DNA of 64,000 nt from Apiosordaria backusii (Eukaryota > Ascomycota > Sordariomycetes > Sordariales > Lasiosphaeriaceae). The stretch's first letter is position 1; every line of letters begins with the position of its first letter. Where the stretch lies: positions 1,178,001 to 1,242,000 of the forward strand of contig JAUKTV010000004.1 in the NCBI GenBank assembly GCA_030549205.1, in the 5' to 3' direction. The notes below the pieces were generated by a model. The model saw nothing but the letters and a program-made list of their open reading frames with translations. It was not told where the DNA came from and did not search any database. The position numbers were made by a program, and so were the translations under genes. Below are positions 1-11,500 of this stretch, piece by piece.

Positions 1-1328
1 GCGGGGGAATACGAACGAACAGACCGTTGCCGGGACGGGACGTGATTCCCTTGCTGTCCCTTGCCAGTTGTTGTTTTCGTAGGTCTGAGCTGCCAACTCG
101 ATAGTGTGGTTTCTTTCTCGTCATGATTCGATATTCTCGAGCTCGATGGCCCCTGGATCTTGGTTGAGGATGCCAAGTGTGTTTTCATTGTGTAAGTGAT
201 ATTGGTGTTCTTGGTAGCCTGGTAGAATACGAACTGCAGATACCCATGTTGTCAAGCCCTTGAACACTACCTGACCTAAACATGCTAGTTTGTGACGCCT
301 AGGTGTCATTAGGGCATCAGGTGACTGACCGTATTTCGCCAATATTCCATGCTGTCAAAAACTGATTCCGATCCCAGAGTGACGCAGCAGTGCGGGGTGA
401 CAGGTGATACTGCCTTCGGTCTAAAAGTAGATGTTCTAGACTAAGGATCATTGTGGAGATGTACCCCTGGTAGCAGCAAGCCACTCAAGCAGATTTGTGG
501 CTTTGGATGCAGGACTCAGTTTCTTGCCAATGCCCAATTCTCGGTGTGCCCGATACCGCAGATGGAATATCTTTACCTTCCAAACTGTTATTGAAAAACT
601 TCAGTCTAGTCCGACTTTGGAATATCTCCGGGGAGACATGCAGCTGAGCACGAAGTGGTGGCGGTGCCTTTTGCTGACCGCCTTCAACGGCCATCTTCAA
701 AACACGACGCGTTTACCTACCTCGAAAACAGGAGAAATCCCGGCTTCGAAATTTCGATATAGTTGGGATCGAATTGGATACCCGTTTTGGCATCAGTTTC
801 TCCGTCTTACAGATGAGGAGAAGGCGATGTCAATCATGTTGTAAAGGTCGGGGGAACACGAAGAATGAGTCTCGTATTATGCAAGCCCGTTTCTTGGCGC
901 GTCGTGCTGTCTAGACCTACGACATTCGGTATGCTACCCGACAAGTGCCGAGCTCTAGTTCAAAAGTTATGCATGCATTGAACACTAAGACCGAGCCTTA
1001 TACCTATCTGGTTTGGTTACAGCTAGGTTGATAGGTTTCGGGACGACCTCATGCGCGGTCGGGTCGAAATACTTGGATACCATGTGCAACAACACCTCAG
1101 GTAAGGTAAGGTAGCTAAAGATATGTGGTCTGTAATCTAGGTGCCAGAATCTTGTAATTATGGCGCAAAACCTCAAATATCATGTCTGTTTTTGAGAGTA
1201 CGAGAATGTAGAGGAATAGCCTAGCTTACCTCAGCCACCATCTGTTATGGTTCACGTTGGGAATGTCGAGTGAATGTTGACTGAGTGACTGACTTGGTGC
1301 TCTACGGACCCGAAGAGCAGCACAGCAC
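1..1328. other. No supported gene
   Basis: Reading frames here are short (at most about 115 codons), overlap on both strands and show no recognisable domain, signal peptide or splice-consistent continuation. Composition is ordinary. I see no gene, RNA or repeat that I can support. Confidence 0.5.
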
Positions 1329-1512
1329 TTTATAAGCCTCGCACTCTTCGAGCTTCCCATCAAATAACTTGCAACAGTAAGAAAGATCTGTGGCGCAGTG
1401 GTTAACCGCTACGTGTGGCTAGAGCTCTCCAGAAAGAGGTTCACCACAAAATGTGGATCGTGCGTAAGTCCAACCACCTCCCTCTGAGGTTGCGAGTTCA
1501 AATCCCATTATT
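1329..1512 (+). ncRNA. tRNA-like Pol III element, degenerate or split
   Basis: A TATA-like TTTATAAG at 1329-1336 lies 48 bp upstream of a possible acceptor strand at 1384. An A-box-like TGGCGCAGTGG starts at 1391, and its D-arm can pair GCG with CGC. A B-box-like GTTCAAATCC lies at 1496-1505 and is followed by a T-rich run that could end Pol III transcription. The boxes are about 105 bp apart, longer than in an intronless tRNA, so an intron would be needed. The T-arm stem pairs poorly and I cannot place an anticodon with U33. It may be a decayed tRNA, a tRNA-derived SINE, or an unusual split tRNA. Confidence 0.35.
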
Positions 1513-2029
1513 TTTTTGTTTTTTGTTCTTTTTGACAAAATTGCAAAGGCAGATTTCAAGTACTTTCCCCGTTTCATTGTCACTCTCACCAATAACACAA
1601 TCATCCATCCCATAGTCCCAGCGACTCGACTTTCTGGTTCGCCTGACATGCTTGGTGTTTTACTACTCAATTTTGTCGGCCTCTTGAACCAAATTCAAGA
1701 CAAACTAGCGTACAGGTGAGATGAACCATGGTGGTTAGTATCTGCCGGAAAGACTGCGGGGAAGATAAATTGCCCTGAATGTCGTCTTTCCGCGTCACAT
1801 CCCTCCCGAGCTGCAGTTGGCTGGCCTTTCGGATGCTTTCCAGGACCCAATTTATCCACCTGCATTGCCGGTTGCCGGATGAAGGTACTTTACATTTGAA
1901 GCAATCACAATGAAACTATCGTGATATTTCGACATCTACCACCCAACCTTATATTTACAAGCCACAGGTCTCACCTTGGTCTGGTTCAATGGCCCACCTT
2001 TCCATTGACACGACTTTTACCTATCGATC
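1513..2029. other. Promoter region of the PEBP-like gene
   Basis: About 500 bp between the tRNA-like element and the start codon at 2030. Short frames on both strands have no domain content. I could not pick out a convincing core promoter element. Confidence 0.4.
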
Positions 2030-2743
2030 ATGTTGTTCACTACCACCTCTGCTCTCGCAGCTGCCATTTTCGCGGGTTTCGTATCTGCACAGACACCCGC
2101 TGGCTTCACTCCAGCGGTAGAAGCCAAACTGGAAGTCATCTACGGCACCAAAGCGACCATTGAACTAGGAACGAGATTCACTAAAGCAGAGACAGCACGA
2201 CAACCCACGATTGGGACCAGCGACGTAGCGCTGAATGGGACCTATGTCTGGCTGTTGATCGGTATGTATTCCTCACTTCTTCTACCCACGCTATCTCCTC
2301 AAATAATACTAACCTCTACCTCCCAGATCTCGACGTGTAGGACCATCCAACCCCCATCAATCCTCAGCCCCTACTAACCCCGCCACAGCCCCTCCAACTT
2401 CCAAAACCCCTCCTCCGGCCCCCGCCGCACAAACCTCCACGCCCTCATCACCGGCTTCAAATCCTCCGGGCAGACCGTCTCCGTCGCCGGCGTCACCAAC
2501 CCAGTCTACACCCTGACATCCTCCTCCACCGGGCCCATCACTTATGTCGGCCCTTCACCCCCTGCTGAGAACCCACCGTACGCCCACAAGTACGTCAGTC
2601 TGCTGTATGAAACCCCGGCTGGGTTTACCGTCACCAGACAGCAAGTCGGGCAGACGTTCGGCTTCAACTTGACAACGTTTGTTGATGCGGTCGGGTTGAA
2701 GGACGCACCGGTGAGGGCGAGTTATTTGAGTGTTGCTGCTTAG
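2030..2743 (+). CDS. Secreted PEBP-like (phosphatidylethanolamine-binding) protein
   Basis: Three exons: 2030-2261, 2327-2336 and 2389-2743, giving 198 residues. Exon 2 is only 10 nt; it joins LLI to DLDVPSNFQN and restores the frame to an in-frame TAG. Intron 2 has a CTACTAAC branch site. Residues 1-20 form a signal peptide (hydrophobic core ending VSA-QTP), so the product is probably secreted or wall-bound. PEBP hallmarks are the DLDVP stretch, the LHALITGF strand and GPITYVGPSPP followed by YAHKYV. Family members bind phospholipids or inhibit proteases; this one's ligand is unknown. It converges on the next gene with a 160 bp gap. Confidence 0.78.
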
Positions 2744-2902
2744 GTACTTCAGGAGGGGTTCAACGGTAGGGGGCGTTCAGTACCAAAGAAAAGGAAAATG
2801 GCAGAGATGGGATGAGGTTATGTGATATATCCGAGATTATTCACTTTCTTCTTGTTGTCCTCCTGCCCGCCTCCGCCGCTTTCAACATTTCCCCTGAAAC
2901 CA

Positions 2903-3415
2903 TCAACAAACTGGGCTTGGATCCTCCCCCTTCCCCTCAATCCCCTGACTATCCCCACTCCCACCACCACCACCACCACCACTCCCCTGATTGTTACCCT
3001 GACTGCTCCCCTGGCTACCCCCATTCCCACCCCCCTCACCATCCCTCAACTCCCTCTCCAAACTCTGCTCCCTCCTCTCCTTCTCATGCCTCTCCCTCAA
3101 CTTGCCCAACTCACCCTCCAACACCTCCTCAATCGAAATCCCCACCTTCCTAACCGCAATCACCGCCTCTTCAAAACGCTCCAGGTCAGCCATCCGTACC
3201 TTGTGTTGACGCAGTCGCTCGTCAAACGTGTTCCATTCCTCCTCGTCTATAGCGGCATCAGATTTCGTCGTCCATTCCTTTCTTTCTAGAGATTTGAGGT
3301 TCTCAATCTCTTGCAGGAGCCGGAGGTCCTTGGCAGCGGCGATTTCTCTTAAAACGCCTAGTGCCGTCATCATACCAGCTCCTTCGGACGGGGTGGTCTC
3401 GCCGGGGATGCTCAT
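2903..3415 (-). CDS. Unrecognised coiled-coil protein with Gly/Ser-rich tail
   Basis: A single uninterrupted frame of 170 residues. I do not recognise it. Residues 15-125 are highly charged and helical (runs of E, K, R and L such as LRLLQEIENLKSLERKEW), suggesting an amphipathic helix or coiled coil. From about residue 126 the protein becomes low-complexity, rich in G, S, Q and N, with a Gly run encoded by a CCA/CCC repeat. No signal peptide, membrane segment or catalytic motif is visible, so it is probably cytoplasmic or nuclear. The charge pattern over more than 100 residues favours a real gene over chance, but repeat-rich codons also open frames on the other strand. Confidence 0.55.
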   Translation of the reverse strand: MSIPGETTPSEGAGMMTALGVLREIAAAKDLRLLQEIENLKSLERKEWTTKSDAAIDEEEWNTFDERLRQHKVRMADLERFEEAVIAVRKVGISIEEVLEGELGKLRERHEKERREQSLERELRDGEGGGNGGSQGSSQGNNQGSGGGGGGGSGDSQGIEGKGEDPSPVC

Positions 3416-3775
3416 TTTTGTTGTTTTTGTTGTTGTTGATGATGATGGTTCAAGTGTACGTTGGGGAGATAACTAAAACGAAACAAAAAGAGGGCTTGAG
3501 GCCTTTATAGTCAAATCAATGTGTATGTGATTATGCCGAATCACATGTATGACAGTCAAAGTCAGGTAGGCAGTGGCCACAGTCAAGTGCGTCACTCAGT
3601 ATACGAGCAAGTGTGTGAATGTGCAAAAGGGACTCACAAAACACAGCGAGCAGTCACCAAACTCACCCACTAACTCACCAACAAACTGAAGATTGCACAG
3701 AACACTCCATGTCACTTCGCACCCCAATTACCATATCAACAGATCAAACAAATTATCATACATTTCTGAGGAGCT
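3416..3775. other. Intergenic, no supported gene
   Basis: Between two minus-strand genes; it holds the start region of the upstream one and probably the 3' UTR of the next. Only short shadow frames are seen. Confidence 0.4.
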
Positions 3776-5258
3776 TTACTCCTCCTCCTCCTCCTCCTTC
3801 ACATCCTCCAAAACACGCCCTCTCGCACGAGCCGCAAGCAGCTCCTCCGCCTGCTGGTGCACAGCCTTTAATCTCTCATCGATCGTCAGCTCGCTAACCT
3901 TCTCCACCAAAACCTTCTCCTCCTCGCCCTCCGCGGGCGTGGCCACGATGGCCGGGCACGCGTCCCCACCCACTCGTGTGCTCGCGACCTCCGCCATGCC
4001 AGTCTCCTCGCTCACACACGCTTTTTCGCCCGCGACCAGCTGCTCAGCTGGATCGCCCTCGCGCTTGCCCGCAAGACTTTCCTCATCCGAGCCCTTGTCC
4101 TCGACCGTGTGCGAGTGCTCAACACTCTGTCCCAGCTTGTACTGGTGTTCCTCCGTCTGCTTCCACTTCGGATGACGCCTATACTGAGCATCACCTGGCA
4201 AGATCTTGGACAGCTTCAACGCCGCCCATTCACTCTCCAGCGATCCATCCACCCCAAACTTGTGGAAATTCTTGGCCAGTGCAACAGACTTGGCAGCAAA
4301 CAACTCGATCTCCACGATTCGGAACCACAAGATGTATTGGACGCGGTCGTCATCGGGGAGAGTCTTGAATACGGCAAGCGGGGGGTGGGGGCCGGGAGTG
4401 TACTTGATACTAGGGGTGTTGTTAAAGCCGATGAGGATCGGGTTTTCGTGCTTTTTCTTTTGCCTGATATTGGTTAGTGCGATTATCGTGGTAAGAGGGA
4501 CGCAGTTACTTACCACTCTCCAGGAACAATTATCTCGCAGGCAAATCCATGTGGATCGAAGACCTCCATGTCGGGACCATCCTCAATACCATACCGAGCG
4601 AACTTGACATTCTCCGTGGTAGCTTCTATGACCCGGATGAGCTTCTCCTGTTCCGTGGCTTCCTGATACTGGGCAATGAGGGCAGCTTTCTTCTCAGCGT
4701 AGCCAGGGAGCAAGTGAAGCCTTGAGTTGGTGTAGACAATACTATGATCCTTCCACAACGGCTGGTCATCGTCGTTGATGATGGCAAAGGCAACACCGCT
4801 CGGGTTACCCTCGCTACTATTAATCGTCTGGAACTGGTACGACTCGGGCGAATCGAGGGATTTGTTGAAGTATTTCAAAAGAACCGAACCCTATGATAAA
4901 TTGGTCAGTATAATCAACTCTGACTAGCCATGCCAGCAGCAATTGGAACACGGGGACAAAGGAGACAACAATGGAATTTGTTACTTACACTGACGGGGCC
5001 AAACCAGTTGTTGGCAGGACGAGTATCAGCGGGGTCGCGGCGGAGGTCAAACCCGGAAGTTGATGGGGAGGAGGCGTTGGAGATGTCAGCCAGGACAGAC
5101 TCGGAGCTTTCGCGAGCAGCGGCGAGAGAGGCAGCGTAGGCTGCACCGACGTAGCGACGGCCGCGGCCGCGGGAACCACCACGCCCACCACGCCCACCAC
5201 GGGAGTTGCCGCCGCGAGGGCCGGGAGTGTTGCCTCGAGCATCGGTCATGCGAGCCAT
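3776..5258 (-). CDS. Unrecognised RGG-rich protein, probably nuclear
   Basis: Three exons: 5258-4989, 4890-4514 and 4463-3776, 444 residues. Donors are GTAAGT in both introns; intron 2 has a CACTAAC branch and CAG acceptor, and phases close exactly. Residues 10-35 are an RGG/RGR box (GGRGGRGGSRGRGRR), typical of RNA-binding or arginine-methylated proteins. The middle region (about 90-290) is compact, with aromatic and acidic stretches such as NNWFGPVS, and looks like a folded domain that I cannot name. The tail from about 300 is acidic and Ala-rich and ends in a Glu run encoded by a CCT repeat on the opposite strand. No signal peptide or membrane helix. Function unknown; an RNA-associated role is only an inference from the RGG box. 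Confidence 0.7.
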
Positions 5259-6121
5259 TGTTGCTGTGTTCGAGTTTGGATAGACGAAGAGGATCTGTTG
5301 AGATGTCGTCTACCGCTGCTTGCCGTTGGCTGTCCCAGAGAAATGAGGAGCAAAAGGTGACAAAAGATGGAAGAGTATTGGAACCAGGACAGCTTGTGAT
5401 GGAAGGAAATCAGCTCACAATCTCTCCCCTCGCTGTCCGCACCATAATCAGTGAAACTGAAAAGATTTTGCAATGGAAAAAAGCTTTCGGCTCGCGGTAT
5501 TGGCCGATGCCTAGCATAGGACCCGCGAGGGGTAGCGGAATAAGGTGTATCAAGACAGGAAGGAGGAAGCGGCTGTCATTGCCGCATACCTTCCCAGTCA
5601 AGGGCATTTCATATCAAAGTTTAATGAAAATAAAATCCCGAAATGTCTGAATTGTGATGCATGGACAGTGCCTGGGCTTGGTGGGCGCCTTTGTATAAAA
5701 CTTTGGTTGATGTAGTTAGTTCTGGGGTGAAATAAATGCAAGTCTCTCTTGGAGGGGTGTTGAGGTAAACCCCTGGGCAAACGCAGATTCATGATTATGA
5801 ATGGTAAGTGGGATATTGCATGGAAACGGTCTGACATGGTCGACATGGTTGATACGTTGTATATGTTATGTTATGATAAGGAAAGTGAGGCTATTCACAG
5901 TATACCACACCAAAACGATTCAACTGTCAATTTAAGCCTGCCACTCCCTTCCAACAAAATTTTCACACAACTAGACAGTATTTCCTTTGCATCAAATCAA
6001 AGCTTGCGCTGATTAAACATCTTTGATGCAAATTGTTTGTCCATCAAGGAGGTTGTGGTTGGCTACATACATGAGCCGATCCTCATCCCCCCAACACCAC
6101 AACATCTCACAAGATATTCAG
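5259..6121. other. Intergenic, no supported gene
   Basis: About 860 bp upstream of the RGG-rich gene, becoming AT-richer from about 5880. No frame has family features. It ends at the tRNA-Leu gene. Confidence 0.45.
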
Positions 6122-6236
6122 GGCTAGATGGCCGAGCGGTCCAAGGCGCCACGTTAAGGTATTGATCCTTGATTCCAACTCCACCAAGAGTTCCGTGGTC
6201 TCGAAAGGGGCGTGAGTTCGAATCTCACTCTAGTCA
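6122..6236 (+). tRNA. tRNA-Leu (anticodon AAG) with intron
   Basis: The acceptor GGCTAGA (6122-6128) pairs with TCTAGTC (6229-6235), with one G-U pair, followed by discriminator A. The D-arm is GCC/GGC. The anticodon stem CCACG (6149-6153) pairs with CGTGG (6194-6198). U33 precedes anticodon AAG at 6156-6158, reading CUU (Leu). An intron of about 33 nt (6160-6192) sits one base after the anticodon, the standard eukaryotic site, and contains CTT able to pair with the anticodon. A long variable arm (TCTC-GAAA-GGGG) is as expected for leucine tRNAs. The T-arm is GTGAG-TTCGAAT-CTCAC. Confidence 0.95.
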
Positions 6237-6691
6237 TTCACTTTTGCTTCTCCTCCCAACTGATGTTGGTGGAGCGGTTATTGATAGCTTTTTTGTTCTA
6301 ACTGGGTCAGCATTATCCCTGTTGGCATGAACGACATATCAGTAATGTGGTGTCACGGTGTGGTGATCTTTGATCCTCCTGCATTGGGTCCACATGCTCT
6401 TCGGTAAAGGATTTGGCAAGGTATGAACATTCATTTTTTAGTTTAAAGGTTTAACAAAAACTCTTTTTACACAGCAAGGAACCATGGATATCTCGTAACA
6501 ATGCAACGGTGAAGCGTAAGGCTACCTTGTTGCTACATGAAAATATAAACACGAGGAAACAGCATCCTCTGAAATGAAGGATTTACAGCTTGGGATCAAA
6601 GATATTTTCCTCTCATCTTTGATCCGAAGCGACCTGAAGAAATAGAAACGCCAGCCTAAAACCGACCCCTCCAACCTCGGACACCATGTTC
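6237..6691. other. Intergenic between tRNA and URC4-like gene
   Basis: About 450 bp of AT-rich sequence, probably including the 3' UTR of the minus-strand gene that ends at 6692. No gene seen. Confidence 0.4.
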
Positions 6692-8551
6692 CTAAAATAC
6701 TGTCCCGTCACTGTCAATCAAGATCGGTGGCTCCTTGGTATTCGGCCTGCTGACTTCGGCAATTTCTCGCCCACCCTTCCAGCTTCCAGCCTCTAGAACC
6801 TGTGGGAGGCTCAATTCCCCACCCGCCAGCTCCGTCTTCAAGGTCCGGTTGACCTCCATGGCCAACATGTCGAGGAAGCCAACGGTAACACCCCGCCATT
6901 CGACAATAACATCGTCACTAGGCTCAAACATGGGCGCGACCTCAACGGCCTTGGTGCCCGTGCGCTGGCAGTATTCGGCGTAGTGTTGCAAACCCCGCTC
7001 TTGGTCCTCGGGCTTGAGTGTCAGAACACCCATGTCGATGAAAAGTCCACCATTGCGGTACTCTGGCAACCCAGTCAGGAGCTCCTGACCCGCAAACTGA
7101 ATCTTCATAATGGTCTGCATGGGCTGCATGAGCGAGTACGTAAGCCATTGGGTGAGCTTGTGGAAGGGCAGGATGCTCTCCCACGGCGCGATGCCATTGG
7201 ACTGGCCTGTGGTGTTGGGGAAGGGGGAAAATGTGGGGCTGGTTGGAGACTGGGCCGGTTGGGGCATAGAGCTGCATGGCCAAGCATCACCGAGCGAAAC
7301 ACCATTGATAGCCGTCCGTGATGGCGGCCAAATTGGCGCCAGGCCATCCATCAAAACGTTCCAGAGCACCGGAAGAGGTACAATGATTACGCTAGATGCT
7401 TGTGTTGATGGGTGGGAGAGGACGTGATCTGGTCATAGTGTTAGCACACGGTCTCGGCCAAGAGGAAAACGCATAAACCCATACCGAGCATATTGCCTGG
7501 CCGGCCATCCTCGCCAAAGTACTCTTTGTTGCCAAGAGCTTCACTCAAGCGGATGAGGAGTTGGGCTCTGCCTTCGATACCAGCCATCTCACTGCCGGGT
7601 TTAGATTGAAGCCCCTGAGTGAGCTTCTCCACGGTCAGCTGCCGCAGACCCTCCTTGTCGACCTGGTACTTGTTCGCTGGGTTACCAGAGAACAAACCCT
7701 GTGATATTAATTAGCAAGACGCCGTGATTCACTTTTCAGAGCCGACATACCGTCTTGAACATGTCTAGGGTGGCGACAGCAATCCCCTCTGATCGTCTGT
7801 ACACCCGGCCATTCTCGACACTCTTATAGCTCCACTTAGTTCCAGCGCCGGCATCAAGCAAGACGCTCACAAGGAAAAGGTCAATCATGCGCTTGCATTT
7901 CTCCGTGTTGTCCACCATATCCTCGGGCCAGGTCGCCAAAAGATGGGCAATTCTGTCGCGGCCACCAACGCCGAAGTGCTGGTATCGGCCATGTGCGGGA
8001 ATGCTGGTAAAAGGGGCATCGTAGTCTCTCTGTTTACTTGAAGTCAGCCACGAGTGTAGCAATGTAAGTGAGGTACCCCGCATTGGGCGTCAAGCTCAAG
8101 CAGTCCAAAGTACCGCCACAAACGAACGTACCTTGATAATGTTGGCAACAAAGGAAACCACATCGGGAAACTTGCGCATGTCAACATCAAAATGTCGAAG
8201 GTCATTCTTCAAAGCCTTTGACGACACGATCTGGCAGCGCTCCCGCACAGCACCCAAGCTGCGCAGGTATCCAGCTGGGTCGAGCTGGGGGTCTGGGGGC
8301 CTCGGCATGTCGACTCTAGGCAGCATGGGATTCATTCCGGTTGGTGAAAAGGGTGTAAGAGGCGTTCCTGGGCCGGTAGTACTCGTGGTTCCGGCGGATG
8401 TGCGGTTGAGAATGCGGGAGCTCGTGTTGATGGGGGTGACAATGCTCGAGGAAGCCGAGGTGAGAGAAGTTTTAGAGTGGGAGCTGGACAGCACTGGCTG
8501 ATCGTCGGCGGCCGCCTTCGGCGCCTTGTCTCTCCTTGAAAACAGGCCCAT
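6692..8551 (-). CDS. URC4/urg3-type uracil catabolism protein (DUF1688)
   Basis: Four exons: 8551-8132, 8029-7751, 7698-7485 and 7428-6692, 549 residues. All splice phases close, and each acceptor restores a conserved block (IIK-RDYDAPF, MFKT-GLFSGN, NML-DHVLSHP). About the first 95 residues are Ser/Thr/Pro-rich and probably disordered. The rest is DUF1688, including PAHGRYQHFG, GPKWSY-like and YRRSEGIAVATLDMF stretches. The family is known from Lachancea kluyveri URC4 and fission yeast urg3, which act in a pyrimidine-degradation route distinct from the reductive one; the exact reaction is not settled. No signal peptide. Other URC genes are not adjacent here. Confidence 0.88.
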
Positions 8552-11500
8552 CTCTTCTGTTGTTTACGTAGCCGTCCTCTAAGTGGTCGGTCAAGGGGCG
8601 CAATCGGCCAGTGACGGGGCGGTCTGCTGAGCGACCCGATTCGCGATTCGATGGAGGGGTTCGGGGAAGCTGTGCTCGTGACGCAGTGGGGCAGAGACAC
8701 GCAGCACCTTTGGGGTAAGACTTGTTGGTTGCGATTGGGTCAGGGGGGCGTAATAGTCAGCAGTGCAGAAAGTCTTCAGGGTCGACGACTATCGGTGAGA
8801 ATAATAAGCAGTAAGCAACCATATGTCCTAGAAGTCGGGGAGGGGCGTTGTTTTTGTTGTCTGCTGGGGGAGACAGATTGCGGACCTCAATAGCCTTCTG
8901 CAGCTAGGGTCAGTAAATGCTACCCGTAGGCATTTCATGGCATTGCGGCCAGCACCCCTTCCAACCCAAGAGCCCCACTGTTGAAGAGTCTGGGAGACCG
9001 CCGTCTGCAGCGCCCGAGCCCGTGCGGTGGGCTCCGTGCGAGAGCTCCCTGTCCCGCAGTTCTGCAGTCATTTTGTGGGGTTTGTTGATAGCGAGTGAGG
9101 GGTTTGCATTTGTCAAAAACCATCAACTGCACGGGAAATTGGAGGGGAAGTCTTCAAACCAAAATGGCCCGTACCGAACCCGAACAGCGTGTGATTCCGA
9201 CCACGACGGCTCTTTTTTTTTCTTCGTTCCGACCAGGCGGACTCGTTTGCTGACCTTTGGGTCTTCCTGCACGCCAAAGGTTGCTGGCTCCAAGGTGTGG
9301 ATTTCGCTACAAATGATCCCCGTCGAAAGAAGGTGCCTGTGCTGCAGAAGAACTTTTCAATCGAACGAGCGATGAGCTGATCGGGAAAAAAAACACCAGC
9401 CGGGACGTATTGATAGCCCGCAATGGAGACCAGGGGTGCCGAGTCAGGGAGCTTTGTGAAGTCGACCTTTAGCTTTCCCACAACCAAGAAGAAGCAAACG
9501 CCAGAGCGTTCTGCTCAACCCGCGGGGATATGGCCCTGAAAGGTATCCTACACCACCATCTTGTTCGACGCCTCATTCCATTCCTGCAGGTTGACACTCA
9601 TCTCGTCTTCGTCTGAATTTTCCCATCACCAGCAGCCATCTTGCCATGGCTACCCGACCCGTGGTGCCGCTAGGCTGTCGTTAGTGTAGCTGGCGATTAG
9701 CGACGGCGCGAATGATTTCGCCGTGTTCGAGACTAGCTTGTGCCTCCACCACATCCACGGCGCTGGTTAAATTGACGATCCCCCTGTCCCGCCCACATAC
9801 TCTCCCCGGGATGTCTTCCTGTTGGGCTCTCCAAAAAATGGCGCTGCCACTGCGGGCCCCTCAAGATGGGATCCCTGTTGGCGATGCAAGGTACCAGCGA
9901 CGAGGGTCTCTCACAACGTCAACCCACCAAATGTCACCATGTCAACGGTCAGCTTCCCGCTTTGGCTGTATCTCCCACCGGTTGAAAGGATTTCAAGACA
10001 AAAGATACAGATGCCTGTTTGCTGCCCGAGTGGCACAGCTTCGAACTTCTAGAATGGGACAATATTGGAGGCACAGCGTCCGGCTGTGACGGTAACAAGA
10101 TACGTCAATATGTCTTGGTTCCTTTTCATGCTGGGCCAAGATACCTCCAACTATTCGTACACAATGTACATACGAATACTACATATGCACATCACTTCTG
10201 ACCCCGGCTTGGTTTGCTTCTGGTTTCACTGCGCTTCGAGCAAGCTGCATGAGCTTTCGGCTGCAGCTTCACAGCTCTCGGGACTTCTAACAGCTGGAGC
10301 AAAAGCAGATCGCCCACCCTCACCCTCAAGCAACGGTGCCGTCCACCCTCAACGACAAGACGAAATACCGACGAAATGCCAAGCCCGGGGCCACTCAACG
10401 CCGAGTCCCGGCCTGACCAGCTCGCTCCTGAAGGGCTCCAAATACACGTGAGAACCAAGGCCAGAGCTAACGATGGAAACAGTTACAACAGACCCATCAG
10501 TTTGGTTGCTCCTTGTCATCGCTCCTGGGCCTTTTCGTTTGGGCACACAGGGACCACTGAAGAACATTCAAGGAAGCTTCGGTGATCAGCTAAGAGGAGC
10601 TAACGAGATTGGGAGAGTTGAAGCGGCTCTTGTTCCTCGGTTGTCACCACAACTTGACGATCAAAAGCAGATCCGATGAGTGTACTCTCCAAACGCAAAT
10701 AGTCCGATCAGTGTCTTTCACTTCGACATTAGGCCCAGCTAGTTTATGGCTTCGGCTTCTAGACACCACAGCTGGGCAAAATCTGTCCCTCAGTTTTTTC
10801 TGTCTTCGAAGGTCCTTGTTTGCCTCATGGGTTGACTGACCTGTTCGCATGATCAATATATTGCCAATTGCCCAATGGTTCGCTTCAGACTCTCGATGGG
10901 ATTGGAACCTCACCGTCGGCTAGAAAAACCTCCCTGCTAATCTCCTCTCGATGGGGCGGACACATCGTCCATCTCATCACCGTCACAGTCACAATCCCCC
11001 CTTCTACTTCTTCTCAAGGAGCAGTTGGCAAAAGTTCTTCGACCATCCGGCTTTTCCATTACAGGCCCGTCGCCAAGCCAGTCCAGCGTTTGTCGGGCAC
11101 TCGCTAACACACTGTCGGGCCTCCAAGATCCCCGCCTGGTGCTGTCAGTGCCACGAGGTGCGAAATATCTCTCGAGGCTTCTCGGCGTTGGCGCGTGCCT
11201 GATGCGGAGATTGGGGTCCACACTCAGACGTCAAAAGCCTCGCGGCCTTCGGAACCTCCCACACGTGGTTCCGACAGATACCATCGCCGGGTCCCCGGCA
11301 GCATTCCGGCAGGCTGTGAGGTATCATTTGAGACGGTGGATGCGGTGGATGCGGTGGATGCGGTGGATGCCTCCCCTTCCCTTGATGATCCTCTGATGAA
11401 TTCCGAACGACGAAGTCTTTTCTAATCGGTCCGCGAACAAAATCTCTTTTTCTAGCGCCGTCTGTCACCACCATTGGTGTCGTCGATGGGAATGTTGAAT

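Noticed and set aside
497..844. 115-codon plus-strand frame near the left edge
   Set aside because: No domain, no signal peptide, overlapped by a similar-length frame on the other strand, and no splice continuation.
9712..10451. Chain of 125-128 codon plus-strand frames
   Set aside because: I tried to join them through GT/AG sites but found no conserved motif or consistent phase; they look like chance frames in GC-rich DNA.
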